From contig JAQTQB010000001.1 in assembly GCA_028712475.1 (NCBI GenBank), positions 1-64,000 on the forward strand: 64,000 nt of DNA. The letters are read 5' to 3'. Both the position numbers and the translations under genes were made by a program. The notes under the pieces are model-generated. The model searched no databases. It saw only the letters and a list, made by a program, of their open reading frames with translations, and was not told the origin of the DNA. Source of the DNA: Verrucomicrobiales bacterium. Its GTDB lineage: Bacteria; Verrucomicrobiota; Verrucomicrobiia; Limisphaerales; UBA11358. Shown here piece after piece: positions 40,915 to 48,714 of the stretch; the stretch's first letter is position 1, and each line of letters begins with the position of its first letter.

Positions 40915-41412
40915 ATGAACTCAAACCATTTCAACGCACCTTGGGGCAAGACCCTTTGCTGGATGTCGGCATTCAGCGTCGCGATTCTGCTGGCGGCATT
41001 GGTCCCGGTTCTTTTATTGAAGAAGCCGGAGTGGGCGTGGCTTCTGGCTTTGTTGCCGTTGCTCCTGCTGCCAGGGGCCGCGCTGTTCATCATCCGCAGC
41101 TACACGATTGAACCCAATATCCTGGCCATTCAGCGGCTGCTCTGGACGACGCGCCTGCCGTTGTCGGGATTGCAGTCCGCCGAGGTGCGGCCGGACGTCA
41201 TGCGCGGCAGCCTCCGGCTGTTTGGCAACGGCGGAATGCTTTCGATCACCGGCCTGTATCGCAACCGCGCGCTGGGAAATTACCGTGCGTTCGTCACCGA
41301 CTTGAAGCGCACGGTCGTGCTGCGATTTCCGAAGCGAACCGTCGTCGTTTCACCGGAAAACCCCGAGCAGTTTGTCGCGGAGATTTCCCAATTCGCTTTT
41401 CGCACCGCTTAA
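40915..41412 (+). CDS. membrane protein with bacterial PH-like domain
   Basis: A 165-residue protein with two adjacent N-terminal membrane helices (LCWMSAFSVAILLAALVPVL and WAWLLALLPLLLLPGAALF) and a C-terminal bPH-type beta domain (RSYTIEPNILAIQRLLWTTR, then LPLSGLQSAEVRPDVMRGSL, and RTVVVSPENPEQFVAEI). Such small bPH proteins sit in the inner membrane with the domain in the cytoplasm; their partners are mostly unknown. A GGAAG precedes the ATG at 40915. Upstream in-frame codons overlap the small Cys gene and are not used. Confidence 0.72.
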   Translation: MNSNHFNAPWGKTLCWMSAFSVAILLAALVPVLLLKKPEWAWLLALLPLLLLPGAALFIIRSYTIEPNILAIQRLLWTTRLPLSGLQSAEVRPDVMRGSLRLFGNGGMLSITGLYRNRALGNYRAFVTDLKRTVVLRFPKRTVVVSPENPEQFVAEISQFAFRTA

Positions 41413-41419
41413 AATTCTC

Positions 41420-41716
41420 ATGACCCGTCATTGCCACAACTGCGGCGAACCCTGGACGATCAACGGCAATCCCGGCCGTGGCGAGGTTTGCATGAAATGC
41501 CGCGCCGACCTGCGCGTGTGCCTGAACTGCACCAGCTACGATCCGCGCGTGGCCCAGCAATGCCGCGAGCGCCGCGCCGATCCGGTGCTGGAAAAGGCCG
41601 CCGGAAATTTCTGCGAGTATTTTGAATTCATCAAGCGCGCTTGGACGCCGAAAACGGAGGCCAATCCCCGTGAAGCCGCCGCACGCGAACGGATGAACAA
41701 ATTGTTCGGGGGCTGA
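41420..41716 (+). CDS. zinc-ribbon protein, hypothetical
   Basis: A 98-residue soluble protein with many Cys: RHCHNCGEPW, GEVCMKCRADLRVCLNC, then QQCRERRADPV and NFCEYFEF. The pattern suggests two structural zinc sites. The order CxxC ... CxxC ... CxxC ... C ... C is seen in small uncharacterised proteins of planctomycetes and verrucomicrobia; function unknown. The ATG at 41420 is chosen since the first CxxC lies four residues on. It starts seven bases after the PH-domain gene. Confidence 0.68.
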   Translation: MTRHCHNCGEPWTINGNPGRGEVCMKCRADLRVCLNCTSYDPRVAQQCRERRADPVLEKAAGNFCEYFEFIKRAWTPKTEANPREAAARERMNKLFGG

Positions 41717-41733
41717 TGCGTCTTTCTTCTGGG

Positions 41734-41803
41734 GCGCGGCTGCGCACAGCGCCAGCCGCAGCCGTGTTCAAATTTCCGCGGCTGGTCTGCGCACAGCCGC
41801 TCT
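41734..41803. repeat. GCGGCTGCGCACAGC-type inverted repeat
   Basis: GCGCGGCTGCGCACAGCGCC with AGCCGCAG, and GCGGCTGGTCTGCGCACAGC with CGCTC, form an imperfect inverted repeat in the gap before the APS-kinase-like gene. A longer relative lies at 57965-58085. Confidence 0.75.
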
Positions 41804-41871
41804 CCGTTGATAAAACAAATTGACCGGCGCGCGGTTTTACTTTGGAATCAGTTCACTCAACCTAAACAAAT

Positions 41872-42312
41872 ATGATTTATTGGTTCACCGGCCAGCCGGG
41901 CGCAGGCAAGACGACCCTGGCGCTGGCATTGCAAAAAGAATTGCGGCGGCGCGGCCATGTGACCGTGCATCTGGACGGCGACCTGCTGCGCATCGTCACG
42001 GCCAACCAGGATTTCTCGACGGCAGGCCGCATGAAAAACATCCGGGCGGCGCAGGCGCTGGCGGCCAAAATCCACGATGACGGCGCGTGGGTCGTGGCGG
42101 CGTTTGTCTCGCCCTTCCGCGTCTTGCGCGAGGAATTCAAAAAGCGACCGGAGGTTTTGGAGATCTACGTTCACACGAACGAACGGCGCGGGCGGGAAAA
42201 TTTTTTCTCGGACGTTTACGAACCACCGCTGGAAAACTTCCTCGACATTGACACGACCAACGTGGGCGTGGACGAATGCGTGCGGCGGATTCTAAGCGTT
42301 AAGAATTCATGA
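41872..42312 (+). CDS. adenylylsulfate kinase-like protein (short CysC)
   Basis: P-loop kinase of 146 residues resembling APS kinase, which makes PAPS, the sulfate donor of sulfotransferases. Motifs are YWFTGQPGAGKTTLALALQK (Walker A), VHLDGDLLRIVTANQDF (the DGD-x-x-R site) and FSTAGRMKNIRAAQALAAKI with WVVAAFVSPFRVLREE. It is about 50 residues shorter than E. coli CysC: the C-terminal lid part is reduced. No sulfate adenylyltransferase is near. Three sulfotransferase genes within 4 kb make a PAPS role likely. Its stop overlaps that of the convergent sulfotransferase by 14 bases. Confidence 0.8.
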   Translation: MIYWFTGQPGAGKTTLALALQKELRRRGHVTVHLDGDLLRIVTANQDFSTAGRMKNIRAAQALAAKIHDDGAWVVAAFVSPFRVLREEFKKRPEVLEIYVHTNERRGRENFFSDVYEPPLENFLDIDTTNVGVDECVRRILSVKNS

Positions 42313-43135
42313 CCGGCGGCCACGGTTTTTCCGCCGCCAGATCGGCGTCTGTTGGATAAAAAAGCCGGTGCCGGACTTTGTAAATTTGCCGGAACCACAC
42401 CTTGTTGTAAATCCGGCTGAATCTAAATTTCAACTGCCTGTTGTTCGCGGAAACTTCGTAGGACGAAACCGTGTCCGCAGGATTGGCCTCCGCTTTCTGA
42501 CATAACTTGGGGAAAATTTCGTTCAGGGCGAACGCGTAGAGTTCGAGATCCAGCCGGTTGTGTTCACGGGCCAGATCCAGCATCCGGGGATCGGCCAGCA
42601 GGCCTTTTTGGATCGCATTGTCCTTCGCGACAATCAGCCGTTTGTAGCGCAAGTCCATCGGGCACGGGGCCACTTTGCCAAAAACATGCAACGACAGGTT
42701 GAATTTTTCCGTCAGCCCGACGAAGCTGCAGCGTTCCAGAAAACGTTTCGCCTTGTCGAGGTTTTCCCCGCCAGCCAGCATTTTCACCTGCCAGTTGTTG
42801 AGGCGGGTGTTGGTTTTTATGTTTTCCTCAAAAGACACCCGGGTCGGTCCGCGCAGCACGGAGTCCTGATAATGGGAGATCACCCGCGCCACCGGTTCGC
42901 GCAAAAACGTGGCGTAAAACGGGTCGGGCACGGAAAACCGCAGCGGGTCAACGATGTTATGGCCGGTGATGGCCTGCAGCCGGGGGAAAACTTTTTTCGC
43001 AAACTCCAGATCCTCCTGGCAGAACTGCTCGCGCCGGGTCTGGTTGGTGTGGCAGCAGGCGGCGCTGAAATTCTTTTCCAGGATGGATCTAAAAGTGGTG
43101 CCGCCCGTTTTGTGGATGTGTAAAAATACAATCAC
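42299..43135 (-). CDS. sulfotransferase (family 2)
   Basis: PAPS-dependent sulfotransferase of 278 residues, probably acting on a glycan. The 5'-phosphosulfate loop is IVFLHIHKTGGTTFRSILEK and the 3'-phosphate motif is FYATFLREPVARVISHYQDS. No signal or membrane segment appears, in contrast to Golgi-type relatives, so it would act in the cytoplasm. It starts with GTG at 43135. It is a close relative of the gene at 44950 (shared blocks such as VGLTEKFNLSLHVFGK versus VGLTEKFDLSLHMLAK), so the pair arose by duplication. Confidence 0.85.
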   Translation of the reverse strand: MIVFLHIHKTGGTTFRSILEKNFSAACCHTNQTRREQFCQEDLEFAKKVFPRLQAITGHNIVDPLRFSVPDPFYATFLREPVARVISHYQDSVLRGPTRVSFEENIKTNTRLNNWQVKMLAGGENLDKAKRFLERCSFVGLTEKFNLSLHVFGKVAPCPMDLRYKRLIVAKDNAIQKGLLADPRMLDLAREHNRLDLELYAFALNEIFPKLCQKAEANPADTVSSYEVSANNRQLKFRFSRIYNKVWFRQIYKVRHRLFYPTDADLAAEKPWPPVMNS

Positions 43136-43187
43136 GATAAATTGGTGCTGGAAAATTTCCAGAACGCGGCCGGTCTGGCAAACATAA

Positions 43188-43967
43188 TCATGCCATGGCA
43201 GTCCGGGAGGGCGGCGGCCGGCCGCCGGCGTCCCGCATCGCCAGCAGTTCCTTCAGATTGGAATTGTCGAAGTTGTATCCCAAAATCCGGAGGTCGTCGG
43301 CATAAACCTCCGCGACAATTCTCCGGGATTCATCGGTATAATATTCCTGGTAATTTTTTTTGCGCGCCGGGTTGCGGTTGGCTTCGAGCAGCGGGACGTT
43401 GAAGTGCAGTTTCCGGCAGATGAAGGCAAAATCCGCCTCCAGATTTTCAAAGTAGCCGGTGAAATCCAAACCCGGACGGTTCTTGGCGAGGCAGATGAAA
43501 TGGGATTGCGGCCTAAAATGCAGGGCGCGCACCACGTTGTGCGTGTTTACCCAGCCTTTGACGAACGCATCAAAGGTGTCAAACCTAGAAAATTTCCGAT
43601 CCGCCCAGCGCCTGTCCTTTTCGTGCAGACCTCCCTGTTTCATGAACAAAAAAGCCGACACGAGCCGGTCAAACGGGTTTCGCACGATGGTGAATTTGAA
43701 ATAACGGCTGAACTCCTCCGGGCCAAACATGATTTGATAACGGCGCAGGCTGGCGTGGCCGCAGTCGAAATCACCGAACAGGCTTTTCACAACTGAAATA
43801 CCGGCGCATTTCGGGATGTGGACAAAGATGCATCGGTGTTCGTCAAACGGACCGCGCTTTTTTTGCAGGCCGGCGAACTTGGCCGGCCGGAAGGTCCGGA
43901 AATTCCAGCGGCGGAAACGATGCCACATCACGTTTGGGGTCGCCTGCGGGTTCGCCGACTGAATCAT
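43188..43967 (-). CDS. sulfotransferase (family 2, HNK-like group)
   Basis: A second type of PAPS-dependent sulfotransferase, 259 residues from the ATG at 43967. Motifs are CIFVHIPKCAGISVVKSLFG (5'-PSB loop) and FKFTIVRNPFDRLVSAFLFM (3'-PB), then FVKGWVNTHN and HFRPQSHFICL. This resembles the chondroitin/HNK-type Sulfotransfer_2 branch more than the two REPVAR genes beside it. The last residues (GGRPPPSRTAMA) look repeat-influenced. Start is uncertain: TTG at 44000 and ATG at 43928 are also in frame. Confidence 0.83.
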   Translation of the reverse strand: MIQSANPQATPNVMWHRFRRWNFRTFRPAKFAGLQKKRGPFDEHRCIFVHIPKCAGISVVKSLFGDFDCGHASLRRYQIMFGPEEFSRYFKFTIVRNPFDRLVSAFLFMKQGGLHEKDRRWADRKFSRFDTFDAFVKGWVNTHNVVRALHFRPQSHFICLAKNRPGLDFTGYFENLEADFAFICRKLHFNVPLLEANRNPARKKNYQEYYTDESRRIVAEVYADDLRILGYNFDNSNLKELLAMRDAGGRPPPSRTAMA

Positions 43968-44051
43968 GCCGAAAATTAAAAGATGCGAAATCAATGACAA
44001 GGGAATTCTTTCTCCTGTTCAAGCCGGCGGATGCCCTTTAGTTTTGCGCGC

Positions 44052-44927
44052 ATGAAAGTCAGCGGGTTCACCTTTTTGCGGAACGGGCAGAAGCTCGGCT
44101 ATCCGTTCGTCGAATCCATCCGCTCGGTCCTGCCGATCGTGGATGAGTTCGTCGTGGCGCTGGGCCCGTGCGACGATGACACGGAGCGGATGCTGCGCGA
44201 GATCGGCGATCCCAAAATCCGCATCATCCCGACGCAATGGAACGAGCGGGTCAAAAACGATTACAGCATCAAGGGCTTCGTTTACGGCCAGCAAAAATCC
44301 ATCGCGCTCTTCAACTGCACGGGCGACTGGGCGTTTTACCTGGAAGGCGACGAACTCATCCACGAAAACGAACTGGCGAAAATCCGCGCCGCGATGGAGC
44401 AGCACCTGGACGATCCGCGCATCGAGGCGCTGGCGTTTGACTACCTGCATTTTTATGGCAATGCCAACACGATCGCGTGGTCGCCGCGCTGGTATCGAAG
44501 CGAGGTGCGCATCCTCCGCAACACGATTCCGGCGTGGGGGCCGAAGGGATTGTTTTTTGTGGTGCTGGACACGTCGTTGCGCGGGCATTACCCGCGCGCG
44601 GCGCACACGGGTGCGACGATTTACCACTACGGCTATGTGCGGAGCGAAGCGCAGATGAACTTGAAAATTTCGGCGGTGCGGAAATTCTGGCGCAACCAGC
44701 CGGCGTCGGGCGTGGACTTCTCGCAGATTGACGCGGCGACGCTGAAACCGTTCACCGGCACGCATCCCAAAGCCATCCAGGAGTGGCTGCCCGGGGCGGA
44801 CGGGGTTTTTCAGGCCGACCCGGATTACCGCCTCACGAAACGCGACAAGAAGCATCGCTGGATGTTGAAACTGGAGCAGTGGTCCGGTTTCCGCTTCAAC
44901 AAAAAACATTACCGGCTGGTGCGCTGA
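44052..44927 (+). CDS. family 2 glycosyltransferase
   Basis: A 291-residue GT2 enzyme. The start KVSGFTFLRNGQKLGYPFVE is the S-G-F-x-F-x-R-N pattern of a GT2 subgroup; the donor motif is WAFYLEGDELIHENELAKI with E-G-D in place of DxD. Later HYPRAAHTGATIYHYGYVRS and a C-terminal KRDKKHRWMLKLEQWSGFRF follow. The ATG at 44052 is used as it begins the GT2 core. A deleted copy of its 3' end is found at 45855-45979. The context of sulfotransferases and LPS-core-type transferases suggests surface-glycan assembly. Confidence 0.83.
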   Translation: MKVSGFTFLRNGQKLGYPFVESIRSVLPIVDEFVVALGPCDDDTERMLREIGDPKIRIIPTQWNERVKNDYSIKGFVYGQQKSIALFNCTGDWAFYLEGDELIHENELAKIRAAMEQHLDDPRIEALAFDYLHFYGNANTIAWSPRWYRSEVRILRNTIPAWGPKGLFFVVLDTSLRGHYPRAAHTGATIYHYGYVRSEAQMNLKISAVRKFWRNQPASGVDFSQIDAATLKPFTGTHPKAIQEWLPGADGVFQADPDYRLTKRDKKHRWMLKLEQWSGFRFNKKHYRLVR

Positions 44928-44949
44928 AAATCCCCACGCTCATCAACAC

Positions 44950-45747
44950 TTACGCCAGCTTCTCCCGGTCGCGGCGGCGCTGGTAAATCTTGCAGACATT
45001 CCGGAAGAACGCCTGGTTGTAGAGCCGGAACAGCACGAATCGCGGCCGGATCTGGGTTGAGTATTTGTCGAAGGAAGCAACCTTGTCCGCCGGGCTGAAC
45101 CCGGACTGGGCGCACATCTTCGGAAAAATCTCTTTGACCGCGAAGTCATAGAGTTCGATGTCCAGCTTGTTATATTCACGGGTCATTTCGACCAGCCGGC
45201 TGTCGCTTTGGAGCGATTGCTTGATGGAGTTGTCACGGGCGGTGATTTTGCGTTTGTATTTCAGATTCAGTTTGACCGGGCAGATCTTGGCGAGCATGTG
45301 CAGCGACAGGTCGAATTTTTCCGTCAGGCCGACGAAGTTGAATTTTTCCAGCGCCAGCTTCGCGCGGCCCAAGTCAGCCTTGCCCGCCAGTCGCTTCACC
45401 TGGATGTTTGAGAGCTTCGGATTGGTAAGCAGCATCTGCTCAAAGGTGATGGTTTCTCCACCCCGCAGCACGTCGTCCTGATAATTTGAAAAGACGCGGG
45501 CGACCGGCTCGCGCAGGATGGTGATGTAAAACGGATCCGGGAGGGAATACCCGAGCGGATCCAGAATATTCTGGCCGGCGATGCTCCGCATCCGCGGGAA
45601 TAATTTTCGGGCAAAGTCAATGTCCCGCTGGTCCACCAGCTTTTTCCGCATGTGGCCGAGGTGGCAATGATTCATTCCAAAATTGTTTTCTAGAATGAAC
45701 TGAAACGTGGTGCCGCCGGTTTTCGGGATATGTAGAAAAACGATCAT
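44950..45747 (-). CDS. sulfotransferase (family 2)
   Basis: A 265-residue PAPS-dependent sulfotransferase, paralogue of 42299-43135. The 5'-PSB loop is IVFLHIPKTGGTTFQFILEN and the 3'-PB motif YITILREPVARVFSNYQDD. Most blocks align with the paralogue (e.g. the DPLGYSLPDPFY and DPLRFSVPDPFY pair), which implies the same fold and perhaps another acceptor position. No signal peptide. It is convergent with the GT2 gene at 44052 and lies between that gene and its degraded copy. Confidence 0.86.
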   Translation of the reverse strand: MIVFLHIPKTGGTTFQFILENNFGMNHCHLGHMRKKLVDQRDIDFARKLFPRMRSIAGQNILDPLGYSLPDPFYITILREPVARVFSNYQDDVLRGGETITFEQMLLTNPKLSNIQVKRLAGKADLGRAKLALEKFNFVGLTEKFDLSLHMLAKICPVKLNLKYKRKITARDNSIKQSLQSDSRLVEMTREYNKLDIELYDFAVKEIFPKMCAQSGFSPADKVASFDKYSTQIRPRFVLFRLYNQAFFRNVCKIYQRRRDREKLA

Positions 45748-45854
45748 ATAGTTCCTTCAGAGGATGATTTCCAATCATCCAATTGATTCAAGCCCAATCC
45801 TGTTGGGCAACCGGTTCCAGCCACCAGTTTGCATGGCGGCGCGTTTTATCCAAG

Positions 45855-45979
45855 CGGAAACCGGCACGCATCCGCAATCCATCCAGGCCCGGCTGCCCAA
45901 GGCGGACGGAATTTTTGAGGCCGACCCGGGCTGCCGCCTTGCCAAGCGCGACAAGAAACACCACAAGCTCGTCCGCTGA
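45855..45979 (+). pseudogene. degraded 3' fragment of the GT2 gene at 44052
   Basis: Codons read TGTHPQSIQARLPKADGIFE, then ADPGCRLAKRDKKH and KLVR before TGA, matching the intact gene (TGTHPKAIQEWLPGADGVFQ, ADPDYRLTKRDKKH ... YRLVR) with about 15 residues deleted near the end. No upstream part of the gene remains. A frame start at 45764 would add unrelated residues. It is a leftover of a local duplication. Confidence 0.8.
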
Positions 45980-45980
45980 A

Positions 45981-46970
45981 TCACTGGGCTGCGCCAGTTT
46001 CGGCAAGCGCCCGCTCGCACGCCTCGATGACCGTGCCGGTCTGAATGTTTGAAACGATGCGGTCGGCGGTGGGCGGGGCGATCGCCCAATCCGCGTGTCG
46101 AAAAGGATATGGGCGTCCTGGCGCGACCGAATTGATAATCATGACCACGCGCTTTTCCATCGCCACGGCCAGATGCAGGATCCCGGTGTCGCTGCCCAGA
46201 ACCAGCGTGGACAGTTGAGCCAGGCCAGCAGTGACCAGCAGCGGTGCGCCGGCCGAAACGACGAATCCTGCCTCACGCACTGGTTCCAACGCCGCCTTGT
46301 CCGCCGGCCCGCCGCCGAACAGAACTTGCAACCCATTTGCCCGCCAATGCCGGGCCACGGCCAGATACCGGTCCAACGGCCAGTTTTTATTCGCCGTGCT
46401 GGTGAACGGCTGGATGAAGAGGGTGGACTTGGCCGGGTCGAGACCCGAAGCCAGAAAGAACTGGCGGGCTTCGGCCAGAGCGTTCTCCGGCAAAAAAAAT
46501 TCGTTGCGGACTTCTCCCGGGCGCAGGCCGCATTGCTCCAAGAGCAACAGGTTCCGGTCCGCAAAATGAATTTGTTTTTCCAGCGTCACGCCCTGCGTAT
46601 AAGCCCAGCGCCGTCCCGGCCCATACACGTTGCCCCAGCGGCGGGGAGCGCCGCTCAACCACGCAAACCAGGCCGTCTCACCGAAGCCTTGAAAATCCAC
46701 GACGAGCGAAAATTTGCCGCCGCGCAGCCCCCGCATCAGGGAAAAACCCTCCGTCCAAATCCGTTTCGGATTGCCGCCCTTGAAACCCGCCCGGTCGAGC
46801 GCGATGACTGCATCCACCTCCCGAAAACCGCTGATCAACGGCGCGTTTTCCTTGGAAGTCAGAAAGGTGATTTTCGCGTCCGGAAAATTTTCCCGGATCC
46901 TGTGGACGGCGGGCAGGGTGAACACCACGTCGCCGATGGACTTGAGCCGGATGAGCAGAATATTTTCCAT
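45981..46970 (-). CDS. family 9 glycosyltransferase (heptosyltransferase-like)
   Basis: GT-B enzyme of 329 residues of the ADP-heptose:LPS heptosyltransferase group. Motifs are LLIRLKSIGDVVFTLPAVHR at the start, FSLVVDFQGFGETAWFAWLS, FIQPFTSTANKNWPLDRYLA in the nucleotide-binding half and LSTLVLGSDTGILHLAVAME. It is expected at the cytoplasmic face of the inner membrane, extending the LPS inner core. It overlaps no neighbour but is followed upstream by two GT2 genes in the same direction (gaps of 4 and 7 bases), forming a three-gene glycosyltransferase operon. Confidence 0.9.
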   Translation of the reverse strand: MENILLIRLKSIGDVVFTLPAVHRIRENFPDAKITFLTSKENAPLISGFREVDAVIALDRAGFKGGNPKRIWTEGFSLMRGLRGGKFSLVVDFQGFGETAWFAWLSGAPRRWGNVYGPGRRWAYTQGVTLEKQIHFADRNLLLLEQCGLRPGEVRNEFFLPENALAEARQFFLASGLDPAKSTLFIQPFTSTANKNWPLDRYLAVARHWRANGLQVLFGGGPADKAALEPVREAGFVVSAGAPLLVTAGLAQLSTLVLGSDTGILHLAVAMEKRVVMIINSVAPGRPYPFRHADWAIAPPTADRIVSNIQTGTVIEACERALAETGAAQ

Positions 46971-46974
46971 CGGT

Positions 46975-47772
46975 TCAGCGGTGTTGGGCGAGGCCGTGTT
47001 CGCAGCGCGTGATTTTTTCGCGCCGGGTTTTTTCCAACAGTTCGTCGTTAGTGCCCAGGTTTGCGCGGCTGGCGGGCGGGTGCCACAGATGAAAGCACAA
47101 GGCCCGGCCGCGCAAATCCAGCCGTTGGACCCCGGTGTTCATAAGGCGGACGGCCAGTTCGGAATCCTCTCGCCCCCAGCCGGTGAAATCCTCGTTGTAG
47201 CCGTTCACGCGCACCAGGTCTTCGCGCCAGATGGCGAGGTTGCAACCCCGTATGCCGCGCAGATGGCTTTTTATTTTGCAGACGACAAACGGCCAGCGGA
47301 AAGAATTTTTCAGGCCGGAAATCTGGTTTTGTAAAACGGCCCGGCGGCGGTCGGCGGAAAAATTATTCTTCCCAAACCACGCGGCGGCGGCTTGCTCCAC
47401 GAGCGCGCGATGGCCCTGGACAAAAAATTCCGGGCGCGCAGCAGCGCGGTGGTCGGCGATAAAATCCGGATGCGGCACGGTGTCGCCGTCGAGAAAAACG
47501 AGGTAGTCGCCGCGCGCCGCAGCGATGGACTGATTGAGGATTGAGGCGCGGCGAAAGCCTTCGTGAGCCTGCCAGACATGCGCGGCGTGGAATTTCTGTT
47601 CCGCCGACCAGCTCAAAAACAGTTCACGCGTCGGCGGCTCCGAGCCGTCATCGGCGAGCAGCACCTCGTCCGGCGGCGAACTTTGGCCAGTGACGGCAGC
47701 CAGCACGCGCGCCAGATAATCCGGCTGGTTGAAGGTGTTGATGACAAGCGTGATGGCGGACGGGGGTTTCAT
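46975..47772 (-). CDS. family 2 glycosyltransferase (GT2/GT27-like with C-terminal GWGxED motif)
   Basis: A 265-residue GT-A enzyme. The N-terminus ITLVINTFNQPDYLARVLAA, the donor site YLVFLDGDTVPHPDFIADHR, and the C-terminal GCNLAIWREDLVRVNGYNED with GWGREDSELAVRLMN fit the family with a Glyco_transf_7C-type end. The acceptor is unknown, but position between a heptosyltransferase-like gene and a WaaE-like gene suggests LPS core or related glycan. ATG at 47772 is taken; a GTG one codon upstream is possible. Confidence 0.86.
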   Translation of the reverse strand: MKPPSAITLVINTFNQPDYLARVLAAVTGQSSPPDEVLLADDGSEPPTRELFLSWSAEQKFHAAHVWQAHEGFRRASILNQSIAAARGDYLVFLDGDTVPHPDFIADHRAAARPEFFVQGHRALVEQAAAAWFGKNNFSADRRRAVLQNQISGLKNSFRWPFVVCKIKSHLRGIRGCNLAIWREDLVRVNGYNEDFTGWGREDSELAVRLMNTGVQRLDLRGRALCFHLWHPPASRANLGTNDELLEKTRREKITRCEHGLAQHR

Positions 47773-47779
47773 CACGGAT

Positions 47780-48565
47780 TCATTTAGCCGCCTGCTCCTC
47801 GGTTTCAGCCTCCCGAACCATAGTGTAACGGGTCAATGTTGAAAACGCGCTCAACTTGGCGATGTAAAATCCCTGCCAGCCGTCCAGAAAACCGAGCCGG
47901 AAAAAATAGGCGCGAAGAAAACGCCACGGCGGGCGCAGAGCCAGTTCGACAAATCCGGCCGACTTGCCCCCGGCCCGTCGGCGTTTCACAAAGTCAACGT
48001 GATTGAGGGTGATCTTGGAAATCTGGCGCGTGATGCTTTCGTTCGTGAAGTGCAGCAAGTCGGAGCGCAGGCGGCCGACCCTGCCGTTCACTTCCAGCTT
48101 GGTGTGCGGCTCGATTCCGCCCCATTTTGCGAACCCGCGCCGCCATAATCGCAGGACGCGGTCGGGATACCAGTCACCGTGGCGGATCCAGCGTCCACAG
48201 TAAAAGGCGCAGCGCGGAAATTCGTAGGCGGCGAAAGGCGGCTTTTCCAGGCTGACGGCGGCGGCGATTTCGCTTTGCAATTCCGGGGTGACAACCTCGT
48301 CGGCGTCCAGATTGAGCAGCCAGGGCTGGGTGCATTTGTCCGAGGCGGAATTTTTCTGGTTGAGAAATCCCTTCCACGGCTCGCGAAAAACCTTGCCGCC
48401 AAAAGATTCAACGACCTTGTCGGTGCCGTCACTGACGGTGTCATTGATCACCACTACGATTTCGCTTGTCCAGGCTTGCACGCTTTCCAGAGTGTGGCCG
48501 ATTCGGCGGGCTTCGTTGCCGGCGATGATGCAAACGGAGACCGGTAATTTGGATGGCGGATTCAT
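47780..48565 (-). CDS. family 2 glycosyltransferase (WaaE/KdtX-like)
   Basis: A 261-residue GT2 enzyme of the WaaE/KdtX group that adds glucose to inner-core heptose in some Enterobacteria. Motifs are SVCIIAGNEARRIGHTLESV at the start, EIVVVINDTVSDGTDKVVES, the donor site WLLNLDADEVVTPELQSEIA, FYCGRWIRHGDWYPDRVLRL and FLRAYFFRLGFLDGWQGFYI, all standard for this group. It leads the three-gene glycosyltransferase operon and is divergent from the ABC exporter gene. Confidence 0.88.
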   Translation of the reverse strand: MNPPSKLPVSVCIIAGNEARRIGHTLESVQAWTSEIVVVINDTVSDGTDKVVESFGGKVFREPWKGFLNQKNSASDKCTQPWLLNLDADEVVTPELQSEIAAAVSLEKPPFAAYEFPRCAFYCGRWIRHGDWYPDRVLRLWRRGFAKWGGIEPHTKLEVNGRVGRLRSDLLHFTNESITRQISKITLNHVDFVKRRRAGGKSAGFVELALRPPWRFLRAYFFRLGFLDGWQGFYIAKLSAFSTLTRYTMVREAETEEQAAK

Positions 48566-48714
48566 AGACCAAGTTTCGATGGTGCCAGTTTATGGGTTTT
48601 GCGGACTGCCAGCCAGAACAGATTAAGCGGCAAGGATTGATCTGCCGGCCTTGCGCGCTGCCTACCATTATGCTCGCGTTGACTGCGCGGCGCCGGCATA
48701 TTGCGCGGCAAACT

